Shown piece by piece: positions 54,689 through 63,475 of a stretch of DNA of 64,000 nt; the stretch's first letter is position 1; every line of letters starts with the position of its first letter. The stretch comes from Bacteroidota bacterium (GTDB taxonomy: Bacteria > Bacteroidota > Bacteroidia > Chitinophagales > Chitinophagaceae), in assembly GCA_947476145.1 (NCBI GenBank), contig CANJPH010000001.1, positions 62,001 to 126,000 on the forward strand, given 5' to 3'. A program made the translations under genes and the position numbers. The notes beneath the pieces are model-generated. The model was not told the DNA's origin and did no database searches. It saw only the letters and a list, made by a program, of their open reading frames with translations.

Positions 54689-55786
54689 ATGGCTTTACAG
54701 GCAGGAATTGTGGGATTACCAAATGTGGGAAAATCAACCTTATTTAATGCAGTAAGTAATAGTGCAAAAGCACAAGCAAGTAACTACCGTTTTTGTACGA
54801 TCGAACCCAATGTAGGATTGGTAGATGTACCTGATCATAGAATGCAACAGTTAGCAGATCTCATTAATCCACAAAGAATCGTACCCACTCAATTAGAAAT
54901 TGTTGATATTGCTGGCTTAGTAAAAGGGGCAAGTAAAGGGGAAGGTTTAGGAAATAAGTTTTTAGCGAATATCCGAGAAGTAAGTGCCATTATACATGTG
55001 ATTCGCTGCTTTGAAGACGAAAATGTATTAAGAGAAGAAGGCGTTATTAATCCAATAGGAGACAAAGAAATTATTGAAACAGAATTACAGCTAAAGGATT
55101 TAGATAGTGTAGAGAAAAAAATACAGCGTAGCGAAAAAATGGCTAAAACCGATCCTAAAGCAAAAGTAGAATTGGAAGTATTACAAAAATGTAAGGCACA
55201 TTTAGAGCAAGGTAAAAGTATTCGTTCCTTAGGATTAGACAAAGAAGAAAAAATAGCCATTGCAGATATCTTTTTATTAACTGAAAAGCCAGTGATGTAT
55301 GTTGCCAATGTGGATGAAAAATCAATGCATACTGGAAATGTATATTCCGAGAAATTAGTAGTTATGGCGAAAGAAGAAGGTGCTCAGGTTATTGTAATGT
55401 GTAATAATATTGAAGCTCAGATTACGGAACTAGAAGATCCCGATGACAAAGCTTTATTTATGGAAGAGTATCAAATGAAAGAACCCGCATTAAACCGTTT
55501 AATTCAGTCTGCTTATAAACTATTAGCGCTTGAAACTTATTTTACTGCCGGTGTACAAGAAGTAAGAGCATGGACAATTGGAAATGGCTGGAAAGCACCA
55601 CAAGCTGCTAGTGTCATACATACCGATTTTGAAAAAGGGTTCATTAAAGCGGAAGTCATTGCATTTGATGATTTTATTAAATTCAAAAGTGAAGCTGCTT
55701 GTAGAGATAACGGGAAATTAAGAATTGAAGGGAAAGAGTATATCGTAAAAGACGGAGATGTAATGCATTTTAGATTTAACGTTTAA
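54689..55786 (+). CDS. ychF: YchF/OLA1-type ATPase
   Basis: A 365-residue Obg-family P-loop protein that prefers ATP. It has GLPNVGKSTLFNAVSN (G1), DIAGLVKGASKGEGLGNKFL (G3) and NVDEKS in place of the GTP-specific NKxD, and ends in a TGS domain (GVQEVRAWTIGNGWKAPQAA). YchF binds ribosomes and influences oxidative stress responses. A glutaminyl cyclase gene follows after nine bases. Confidence 0.96.
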   Translation: MALQAGIVGLPNVGKSTLFNAVSNSAKAQASNYRFCTIEPNVGLVDVPDHRMQQLADLINPQRIVPTQLEIVDIAGLVKGASKGEGLGNKFLANIREVSAIIHVIRCFEDENVLREEGVINPIGDKEIIETELQLKDLDSVEKKIQRSEKMAKTDPKAKVELEVLQKCKAHLEQGKSIRSLGLDKEEKIAIADIFLLTEKPVMYVANVDEKSMHTGNVYSEKLVVMAKEEGAQVIVMCNNIEAQITELEDPDDKALFMEEYQMKEPALNRLIQSAYKLLALETYFTAGVQEVRAWTIGNGWKAPQAASVIHTDFEKGFIKAEVIAFDDFIKFKSEAACRDNGKLRIEGKEYIVKDGDVMHFRFNV

Positions 55787-55795
55787 TATTCATTT

Positions 55796-56626
55796 ATGTA
55801 TCGTATGAAGTACCTTTTAATAATTGGTGTCACTATACTTTTCATTGCCTGCAATACAGGAAATAATTCGCAGGAAGGGGTCGATGAAACTAATCTTATT
55901 TTAGCGCCATCAGCGTTAACCTTCCAAGTGATTAAAACACATCTACACGATACTTCAGCTTATACCGAAGGATTTGAATGGAATGGGGATACCCTAATTG
56001 AAAGTACAGGTAATTATAAGCAGAGTAAACTTAGATTACTAGATTCCAATATGAAGGAACTTAGAACCCCTATAAAATTAAATGACGAATATTTTGGAGA
56101 GGGCACTACCCTATTTAAAGGAAAAATATACCAACTCACCTATAAGGAACATAAAGTTTTTGTGTACGATGCAAAAACCTTAAATAAAGTAAATGAGCTA
56201 TATTTTCCATTTGAAGAAGCCTGGGGTATGACACATAATGATACCGCCATTATTGTTACTACTGGTGGTAGTAACTTGTATTATTTAGATCCAGCAACAT
56301 TTAAGACCCTAAAAACCGTTGGAGTATATGACCATAATGGATATGTAGCTAATGTGAATGAATTAGAATACGTGAATGGTAAATTATTTGCCAATGTATA
56401 TTTAACGGACAAGATTTTACAAATAGATCCTGTAACTGGAAATGTATTAGCAGTAGCCGACTTGACAAATATACTAGCTCAGGTAGGCATTCAAAATGAT
56501 CCCAAAAAAATAGATGCAGGCAATGTTTTAAATGGAATTGCCTATCATAAACAAAAGGGTACTTTCTTTATCACGGGTAAAATGTGGCCTGTAACCATTG
56601 AGCTCAAATTGAATGGGATAAAATAA
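55796..56626 (+). CDS. Glutaminyl-peptide cyclotransferase (lipoprotein)
   Basis: A 276-residue protein of the plant/bacterial glutamine cyclotransferase type, a five-bladed beta-propeller that converts N-terminal Gln to pyroglutamate. Features are TSAYTEGFEWNGDTLIESTG, KLNDEYFGEGTTLFKGKIYQ, the EEAWGMTHND segment and NELEYVNGKLFANVY. A signal peptide ends in the lipobox FIAC, so it is a periplasmic or outer-membrane lipoprotein. An ATG at 55805 is an equally good start. In Bacteroidota this activity is linked to processing exported proteins with N-terminal Gln. Confidence 0.9.
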   Translation: MYRMKYLLIIGVTILFIACNTGNNSQEGVDETNLILAPSALTFQVIKTHLHDTSAYTEGFEWNGDTLIESTGNYKQSKLRLLDSNMKELRTPIKLNDEYFGEGTTLFKGKIYQLTYKEHKVFVYDAKTLNKVNELYFPFEEAWGMTHNDTAIIVTTGGSNLYYLDPATFKTLKTVGVYDHNGYVANVNELEYVNGKLFANVYLTDKILQIDPVTGNVLAVADLTNILAQVGIQNDPKKIDAGNVLNGIAYHKQKGTFFITGKMWPVTIELKLNGIK

Positions 56627-56635
56627 TAAGTGTAA

Positions 56636-57553
56636 TTATATTGCTGAATCTAGTATCTTAATCTCGTATATAATGGAACTTGCTCTTTTAGCATTTTTTA
56701 AAGCTATTAAATTAGAGATGCATCCAATAAAAAAAGCACGTACAATTCCAATATATCCTGCATTTTTATATTTTTCACTTAACAAACTCACATAGAAACT
56801 ATCAAACCACATGGGTTTGTATTCGAGCACTTTCATATTATGTAGCGCACATAATGTATCCATTGAAGAAGGAGAAAAATGATATAAGTGCCTTGGTAGG
56901 TCATAGGCTGCCCAATAACTATTATAAAATTGAGCATCATAGCTTGTATGATTAGGAACTGCAATAATTAATCGACCGTTTACTTTTAATAAAGATCTGA
57001 AAGCATTCATATAAGCTGATAAATCATGAACGTGCTCCAATACATGCCATAAAGTAATTACTTCAAAACTATGCTTTGGAAGATTGTACAATTCATCAAC
57101 TGGTAATAAGGATAAATTATAATTATCCAATGCTCTTTTCCTACTTCCTTCATCAGGCTCTAGTGCAGTAACTTTCCAACCTTTCTTTTGCATGGCACTC
57201 GCAAATGCACCTGTACCTGCTCCTACTTCTAAAATATGTCCTTTATGACCCGTAAACAAAGACTGTACCCAGTTTGTTTTTTGTAATAGAGTGCGGGTTT
57301 TAACCTTATGATATAATTTATTCATCCACCCTTCTTTTACATCGGTATGAGAAATATAATCAGGAAAATTATAGTAAGGTACAATGTCAATTTTAGAAGG
57401 TGTTGGAAACGTAAATAATAAACTACATTTTTTACAAATCAGCATATCAAATGACTCCTTAGTTAAGGAATAGTCTTTGGCTTGCAAGCTCAAAGCTGTA
57501 TTATCATTTTTACAAACAGGACAAGGTGTATAAGACTGTTGTTGAAATGACAT
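56636..57553 (-). CDS. Class I SAM-dependent methyltransferase with zinc-ribbon N-terminus
   Basis: A 305-residue protein: an N-terminal four-cysteine zinc ribbon (CPVCKND, CKKCSLLF), the SAM-binding motif ILEVGAGTGAFASAMQKKGW, LWHVLEHVHDLSAYM and NGRLIIAVPNH. A C-terminal hydrophobic stretch may contact membrane. The acceptor is unknown; similar proteins occur in glycan and polyprenyl loci. It is the last gene of the operon starting at 62892, seven bases after the HU-like gene, and converges with the glutaminyl cyclase gene. Confidence 0.88.
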   Translation of the reverse strand: MSFQQQSYTPCPVCKNDNTALSLQAKDYSLTKESFDMLICKKCSLLFTFPTPSKIDIVPYYNFPDYISHTDVKEGWMNKLYHKVKTRTLLQKTNWVQSLFTGHKGHILEVGAGTGAFASAMQKKGWKVTALEPDEGSRKRALDNYNLSLLPVDELYNLPKHSFEVITLWHVLEHVHDLSAYMNAFRSLLKVNGRLIIAVPNHTSYDAQFYNSYWAAYDLPRHLYHFSPSSMDTLCALHNMKVLEYKPMWFDSFYVSLLSEKYKNAGYIGIVRAFFIGCISNLIALKNAKRASSIIYEIKILDSAI

Positions 57554-57560
57554 ACTTTAA

Positions 57561-58052
57561 TTATAATGGTTTTAATAATATAAGTGCAGCGGCAATAAGT
57601 ATTAAACCAATTGTCCAAACCCACCAATAATCCCTATTTTTATTAGCTTGCTCATATTTACTTTCAAACAAAGGTGCCATGTCCATTGCTAAGTCCTTAT
57701 AATATAAATCGGCATTGTATAAATTATTCCAAGAAATTAGGTTTTCATTTTTATGTAAAGTACCTAGGTTCCCAAAATTTAAACTCGTGATTTTTTGTTC
57801 TTTAAATTGTTGGATGAAAGCATCAAATTGAAGATTGGCTTGTTCTATAGAAATATTAAGTTCGTCAGCTAGAAAATTATAGAATTGTTTAGATGGAGTA
57901 ACTTCTGTAATTTCTAGTTCTATAAATTCCTTTGGTGCTACAAATTTATTGAGTTCCCAATAGGAAGCTTGTTTACTCCACTTTAAAATACCAATAGTAG
58001 GCAAATCAAGATGACCGTATTTAATAAAATATTGTACTAATGTATGAATCAT
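57561..58052 (-). CDS. HU-CCDC81-like domain protein with C-terminal membrane helix
   Basis: A 163-residue protein. The N-terminal region (about 1-125) fits the HU-like CCDC81 fold found in Bacteroidota SPOR proteins: LVQYFIKYGHLDLPTIGILK, then FLADELNISIEQANLQFDAF and the INFGNLGTLHK-like strand LNFGNLGTLHK. A C-terminal membrane helix (about 145-163) ends in LLKPL. It differs from usual family members by having no SPOR domain. It lies five bases after the barrel gene, so it is a probable inner-membrane partner of the system. Confidence 0.65.
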   Translation of the reverse strand: MIHTLVQYFIKYGHLDLPTIGILKWSKQASYWELNKFVAPKEFIELEITEVTPSKQFYNFLADELNISIEQANLQFDAFIQQFKEQKITSLNFGNLGTLHKNENLISWNNLYNADLYYKDLAMDMAPLFESKYEQANKNRDYWWVWTIGLILIAAALILLKPL

Positions 58053-58057
58053 AAATA

Positions 58058-59872
58058 TTACTTAAACGAATATACAACACCTGCTATTAATTGTACGCCT
58101 AAAGATGGGTAATTTGACCATCTTTGATAAGGCTTATCTAATAAATTATCGCCTTTTACCCAGGCCGTAAAACGAGGTGTTAACTTATAGGACATAGACG
58201 CGTTCAAAACAAGTGCATTGTCTGCATCATAAGGTATCGCTAATTCATTAAATAATGTAGCTCCAGTAAAATATTGTACAGTACCGTTCAATTGAAAATC
58301 ATGACTGGGAGACCAAGAGATTTTAGAATTTACCTCTAAAGGTAAAATACCCCATGGTTTCGCATTTTGTTGCAATGAATTAAACTGAATATATTTTAGA
58401 TTATTGGTAACTAATAAATGATCACTGAACTGATATCTTAGATTAGCATCAAACTGAATAGTACTTGCTTTGTTTTCGAATATGCTATTGTAATAAAGAC
58501 CATTATTTAAAAGATTAGTATTGGTTTTTTTATTAAATAATAACAGATTGGTATAGTCATTAATCGAGAATTCAAACCCATAACTTAATCTTTTACCATT
58601 GCTTATATTTAATGCAACAGATTTACGATCTTGCGTTGTAATTTCTAATTGATTGGGAACAGCTATCCATGGATTTTGACCGACTAAATCAGTATAAGCA
58701 TTATTGACTATAAAGGCATGCCAACCAGCAGTTAAAATAAAGTTAGTATCTTTTAAGATTTTCTTAAAAGCAATATCTGGATAAATGTGAAATTGGCTAT
58801 TTATTAAAACAGGACTCACCCCTAATTTGAAAACACTATTAAATTTATTGAATTCCAAATTGGGATCCAACCTCAGGACATATTTTGAATTACTATTACC
58901 ATTTCTAATTGAAAGTTGATTTATGGAATAGGTTAAATCAAAATTTAAACGTGTACTACTTCTAAAATCAACAGCAAAAGGGCTATTGATACTAACAAAG
59001 TTATTGGTAGCCCCTTCAATCCCTTCAAATCGCTCATACAACAAATTGGGAGCATAATAAATGCTTCCTATGGTCTCTTTTTTGGTTTTAATCCAATTTA
59101 AAGAAGCTCCTGTAAGAAAACTATTTTGTTTAAAATTTGCGAATGGCAACATAGAGGAATCTGGAACAAGACCGAATCTATACCTACCAAATTGTTGGTA
59201 ATATATTTTTGATAATAAATGTCCTTTATCAGGAAGTACATAATCTCCTAAATAGCTTATCCCCAAACTACGGGTAGACTGTAAATGGTGATCTCCTTTA
59301 ATGGATTCATTATTGATATTAAAACTATGCGTATTATTGTATTTATCTATAAAATAATTATCTAGCTCTATTAAATGATGGAAGTAATTACCATATCCAA
59401 ATCTTAGGGTTGTATTATTTTGCAATAAAGCCACTGAATCCATTTTAAAAGATCTTGGCACTAATGGTATTGGACGATATTGAAAACTCAAATTTTGACT
59501 CGGCACCTGATAGTCTAATCGAACCGAGCCTGTATCATTTCTTTCACTAGCAGTTACAAAATCTATCTTCGCTATGTTTTTTAATTGTGGCTTAAAGGCA
59601 GATAATATAGTTACCACTTTTTCGGGTAAGGAATCTATATTAGTAGTTTCCCGAGTGCTATATTGAACTTCTAATTTAGTGTCAGGAGCCGTCTTAGGAG
59701 TTTTTACTACTTTAACAGTATTGCTTTTCTTTGATTTTGATTTCTTTTTAGCCGCTTTTTTCTTGGTCGTAGTTTGTTTTGCCTTCTTACTTTTCTTTTG
59801 CGCATTGGCTGGAGCATAAAAAAGTACAAAAGCCATTAAGAAAAATAATATATAGGTGCAATGTTTTTTCAT
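58058..59872 (-). CDS. TonB-receptor-like outer-membrane beta-barrel without plug
   Basis: A 604-residue protein: a signal peptide (to about residue 24, ending ANAQ), a Lys-rich low-complexity segment (about 26-55), then a long series of alternating strands. The C-terminal region AWVKGDNLLDKPYQRW and LIAGVVYSFK resembles the last strands of TonB-dependent receptors. No plug domain or TonB box is evident. The Lys-rich leader is unusual and may bind LPS, peptidoglycan or a partner. It is the second gene of the operon, 11 bases after the TPR gene. Confidence 0.72.
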   Translation of the reverse strand: MKKHCTYILFFLMAFVLFYAPANAQKKSKKAKQTTTKKKAAKKKSKSKKSNTVKVVKTPKTAPDTKLEVQYSTRETTNIDSLPEKVVTILSAFKPQLKNIAKIDFVTASERNDTGSVRLDYQVPSQNLSFQYRPIPLVPRSFKMDSVALLQNNTTLRFGYGNYFHHLIELDNYFIDKYNNTHSFNINNESIKGDHHLQSTRSLGISYLGDYVLPDKGHLLSKIYYQQFGRYRFGLVPDSSMLPFANFKQNSFLTGASLNWIKTKKETIGSIYYAPNLLYERFEGIEGATNNFVSINSPFAVDFRSSTRLNFDLTYSINQLSIRNGNSNSKYVLRLDPNLEFNKFNSVFKLGVSPVLINSQFHIYPDIAFKKILKDTNFILTAGWHAFIVNNAYTDLVGQNPWIAVPNQLEITTQDRKSVALNISNGKRLSYGFEFSINDYTNLLLFNKKTNTNLLNNGLYYNSIFENKASTIQFDANLRYQFSDHLLVTNNLKYIQFNSLQQNAKPWGILPLEVNSKISWSPSHDFQLNGTVQYFTGATLFNELAIPYDADNALVLNASMSYKLTPRFTAWVKGDNLLDKPYQRWSNYPSLGVQLIAGVVYSFK

Positions 59873-59883
59873 AGTCAGGATTT

Positions 59884-62800
59884 CTAATTATTTGTAGATT
59901 CAACCAGTAATTTTAATTTATTTGCAGCTTCTAATTTCAGTTCTTCTATACTTGCATTTTCAGCAACACTCTTATAGGTTGCTATCGCATTAAAATTATC
60001 TTTTTGGGCAATATAAATATCCCCAAGTAATACATAGGACTTGGTCACCCAATATTCATATGCGGATTGTTTTTTAATTATATCAAATGCAGTTTTTTCA
60101 GCTAAGGACAATTTTTGCTGGTCTAAATATAACTTAGCCAACAAATAATGTGCCTCTGCAGTAATTAAAGTTGAATTTGATTTTATTACCTTATTTAAAA
60201 TTTGGGTAGCCGTTGCAGAATCTTTATTAATTAATGCCTGATGATATAATGCCATATTCGCAATTACAATATCGTCCGGTGCTGAACTCTTATCCTGTAA
60301 AATTTGGCTAGCTATCATTGCACATTCCTGCCACTTTTCATTTTTATACTCACATCTTAATAAACCCTTAAGGGCTTCATTTTTATTTTCTTGCTGGGTA
60401 GCTATGGAAGCCAATACCCTAAAATATTTTTCTGCTAAAGCATAATCCTTTACATTAAAATAATTTAATCTAGCAGCTAATAAGGATGCTCTTTCGGCAT
60501 ATTTATTAGGGGCTTGATTAGCAACATTACCAAAATATTGAGCTGCCGAATCAAATTGTTGCTGTGCATATTCAATTTCTGCAATAATATTATTGGCCTC
60601 CAATTGATTATTTCCCATAGGAAACGATACTAAATACTTTTTAAGTCCTTGTGAAGCTTCTGAAAATTTCTTTTGTTCATATTTTAATATAGAAGCCTTA
60701 AACGTTAAAGAATCTTGTTCATTAATAGCCAATGGCTTACCATAATCATTCATGAATTTTACAAACAATTCGGGCGTCTGGTCTTCTATGTAAATATTTC
60801 TAATAAATTCTACTGCATTTTCACTTTCAACCGAATTGGGGTAAGTACTATATAGGTCTCTGAAATTTTGTAAGGCTACCTCGTTTTTATTTAAATTAAA
60901 ATAAACAATGCCTAGTTTGTAATAGGCTTGTGGGTAATAACTACTTGCTCTTTTGTCTATTAATACTTTACTCAATGGTTCAATTGCAGCATCAAAATTC
61001 TCCTGATTTGTATAGGTATCAGATAATTCCATGAAGGCATCATTCATATAGGCCGACTTTGGATTTTGTGACACATAATCTTTTAAAATTTTAATTTTCT
61101 CATTCGCCTTACCCATACCACCTACAATAATGGCTTTTTGTAAAGTCGCATAATCCACTGTAGCCCATTCCCATTCAATCACATTCTGATAAATTTCCAA
61201 GGCGGCTTTGTATTGCTTTGTCATCATTTGGCAATCCCCTAATCTTAAGTAAGCATCTTGTTGATACGCTTCAATCATATTGCTATGATTGTACTTTGAT
61301 ACAAAAGAAAAATGAGACAAGGCTTTTTGGAAATTTGCCTTTTTTAAATAACAATACCCTAATGTATACTTCGCATGTCTTTGGGAAACTTCACCCACTT
61401 CGATTGGATCTAATAAAAAGCGTTCTAAAGTTTCTATGGCCATATCTATTCTACCTAATTTGTAAGAAAGTTCCCCTAGCCAAAATTGTGCATAAGGAAC
61501 TATTTTTGTATTGTAAGGCGTATTTAATAATTGATTTAGCAGTGGATATGCTTTCTCAATTTGACCATCGTTAATGTACAAAGTAGCTCTACCATATAAA
61601 ACACCAGGATACAATTTTAATAAATCGGTAGAAGGATTTTGAACGGATTCAAAAGCTTCTAAGGCTTGTATATAATTATTACTATAAGCAAGTGCTGTAA
61701 TCCACAAAGTTTTTGCTTCCTCTTTATATATTGAATTAGGATAAGTAGACATAAACTTATCTAGTGTGAAAATGGCATTGCTATACTCCTTTAACTCAGT
61801 ACAAAGTTTTCCATAATTAAATAATGAAATTTCTTTTTGAGAAAGGTTTTGGCTTTTTGAAGAACAAATTAGAAAGGCATTTTTAGCTCCATTTTTATCA
61901 TTGACCTTTAAATAGGAAGTTGCTAATAAATACATACTGTTTTGTCCTAATGAATCTTCTACACTCGCAAGTTCTTTAAACCCTGGTATTGCTTTTTCCC
62001 AATTTTGAGATTGAAAATAGCAAAATGACAATTGATATAAATCCTGAGGGTCTACCTTTTTTTGAACTGACACATAATTTGATAAATAGGGCAAAGCCTT
62101 TTCGTATTGTTTTTTCTCAAATAATAAATGCCCCATTAATTGCTTTAACTTAAGCTCATAAAACTGTCCATTCACTTTTAAAGCAGCTTCGCAGGTTTGC
62201 ATCGACTTTTCATAATCTCCTAAAAAATAATATAACTGACTTATATAAAACGGAGTCAATTTAGCGTAGGCTTCATTTTGAGCAGCAATCTGAAAATAAC
62301 CCAATGCGGCTGTAAATTCCTTTTTCTCTAGCGCAATAAATCCTGCATAATAATTGGCGTCGGTATAATTTGGATTATTTTTAACCTGTCTAACTGAATT
62401 CAACAAACTAGTTGCCTTACCCCAGTTACCCGCTTTGAAATATAAATAGCCTTCTAAATATTTCATTAAAACAATGTCCTCGTTGTCTATATCGTCTAGG
62501 CTAACTTTCGCAAAGCACTTAAAGGCTTCTTCATCCATCTGATGCTTAAAATAATATTTACCCAAAGAAAAGGAAAGCTTAGATTGATAAATTCGATTCG
62601 TGCATGTTGTTAGCCATTTTTTTGCATCTAATTCGGCATTTGATCTATCTACTAATAAGGATAATGAATGGAAATAAAAGCCGATATCTTCCTGATTTTT
62701 ATGAAATGAATAAGCGGACTGTATATGCTGAAATGCCAATACAGTATCCCCTAACTTTAGGGCATTGATCCCTTTTTCAAAAGACGGATCTTGTAATGTA

Positions 62801-62892
62801 TTGGATACCCCATTTTGACCGTTAACCTGTATATTTAAACTACATGTTAAAAGAAAAGTGGCAAATGAAATGATAACTGTTTTTTTGAACAT
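59884..62892 (-). CDS. Large exported TPR protein
   Basis: A 1002-residue protein with a signal peptide (about residues 1-25, ISFATFLLTCSLNIQVNGQN), then TPR repeats over nearly the whole length, for example AAQNEAYAKLTPFYISQLYY, FKELASVEDSLGQNSMYLLA and YYPQAYYKLGIVYFNLNKNE. It is probably a periplasmic solenoid. It starts a four-gene operon with a beta-barrel, HU-like and methyltransferase gene (gaps of 11, 5 and 7 bases). The protein could link an outer-membrane barrel to periplasmic partners; the actual function is unknown. Confidence 0.85.
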   Translation of the reverse strand: MFKKTVIISFATFLLTCSLNIQVNGQNGVSNTLQDPSFEKGINALKLGDTVLAFQHIQSAYSFHKNQEDIGFYFHSLSLLVDRSNAELDAKKWLTTCTNRIYQSKLSFSLGKYYFKHQMDEEAFKCFAKVSLDDIDNEDIVLMKYLEGYLYFKAGNWGKATSLLNSVRQVKNNPNYTDANYYAGFIALEKKEFTAALGYFQIAAQNEAYAKLTPFYISQLYYFLGDYEKSMQTCEAALKVNGQFYELKLKQLMGHLLFEKKQYEKALPYLSNYVSVQKKVDPQDLYQLSFCYFQSQNWEKAIPGFKELASVEDSLGQNSMYLLATSYLKVNDKNGAKNAFLICSSKSQNLSQKEISLFNYGKLCTELKEYSNAIFTLDKFMSTYPNSIYKEEAKTLWITALAYSNNYIQALEAFESVQNPSTDLLKLYPGVLYGRATLYINDGQIEKAYPLLNQLLNTPYNTKIVPYAQFWLGELSYKLGRIDMAIETLERFLLDPIEVGEVSQRHAKYTLGYCYLKKANFQKALSHFSFVSKYNHSNMIEAYQQDAYLRLGDCQMMTKQYKAALEIYQNVIEWEWATVDYATLQKAIIVGGMGKANEKIKILKDYVSQNPKSAYMNDAFMELSDTYTNQENFDAAIEPLSKVLIDKRASSYYPQAYYKLGIVYFNLNKNEVALQNFRDLYSTYPNSVESENAVEFIRNIYIEDQTPELFVKFMNDYGKPLAINEQDSLTFKASILKYEQKKFSEASQGLKKYLVSFPMGNNQLEANNIIAEIEYAQQQFDSAAQYFGNVANQAPNKYAERASLLAARLNYFNVKDYALAEKYFRVLASIATQQENKNEALKGLLRCEYKNEKWQECAMIASQILQDKSSAPDDIVIANMALYHQALINKDSATATQILNKVIKSNSTLITAEAHYLLAKLYLDQQKLSLAEKTAFDIIKKQSAYEYWVTKSYVLLGDIYIAQKDNFNAIATYKSVAENASIEELKLEAANKLKLLVESTNN

Positions 62893-62983
62893 AAATCCTG
62901 TGTTTAATAATACCCTAAAATTAAGCCCTCCTTATAGAACGTATTGTTAAATAGACTTATTGTGGAAAAACAGATTGATTGCG

Positions 62984-62991
62984 TAAATTTG
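62984..62991 (+). promoter_or_regulatory. Promoter of the thioesterase gene (-7 TAAATTTG)
   Basis: Exact TAnnTTTG with a TTG at 62960-62962, 21 bases upstream, in the expected -33 position. The leader is about 25 bases. The rest of the 127-base gap from 62893 has nothing recognisable apart from a TTTTCCACA-like site on the minus strand near 62962. Confidence 0.55.
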
Positions 62992-63019
62992 TCAACAATT
63001 ACAATAAATACAATATTAC

Positions 63020-63430
63020 ATGTACGAACACAATACCACCCTAAGAGTGAGATATGCAGAAGCTGACCCAATGAATGTAGTTTACTACGGCAATTATGCT
63101 CAATATTTTGAAGTAGGCAGAGTGGAGGGCCTTAGGGCACTTGGAATTAGCTATAAATCCATGGAAGAAATGGGTTTTATGCTGCCGGTAGTGGAATTAA
63201 ATATAAAATACCTAAGATCTGCCTATTACGACGATTTAATCACCATAAAAACCATGATTAAACAATTGCCAGTGGATCATAGAATTCAATTTGACCAAGA
63301 GATTTATAATGAAGCTGGAAAGTTGCTTACCATTGGAACGGTTAAATTATATTTTATGGATCAAACCCTTACCAAACGAGTTTCTATGCCTCCATTTTTA
63401 TCTGAAAAACTAAGCCCCTATTTTAGTTAA
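63020..63430 (+). CDS. Acyl-CoA thioesterase of the 4HBT/YbgC group
   Basis: A 136-residue hot-dog-fold thioesterase: RYAEADPMNVVYYGNYAQYF (active-site Asp region), then VEGLRALGISYKSMEEMGFM and VVELNIKYLRSAYYDDLI. Such enzymes hydrolyse short acyl- or hydroxybenzoyl-CoA thioesters in the cytoplasm; the substrate is not known. The length is typical. cinA follows after 45 bases. Confidence 0.92.
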   Translation: MYEHNTTLRVRYAEADPMNVVYYGNYAQYFEVGRVEGLRALGISYKSMEEMGFMLPVVELNIKYLRSAYYDDLITIKTMIKQLPVDHRIQFDQEIYNEAGKLLTIGTVKLYFMDQTLTKRVSMPPFLSEKLSPYFS

Positions 63431-63475
63431 AACGCCTTAATTTGATTTACTTTGCACCGAATTAATAATCATTAA

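Noticed and set aside
54889..55308. A 139-codon open frame antisense to ychF
   Set aside because: It lies wholly inside a strongly conserved gene, has low-complexity Ser/Leu-rich content and no motif; it is a reading-frame shadow.
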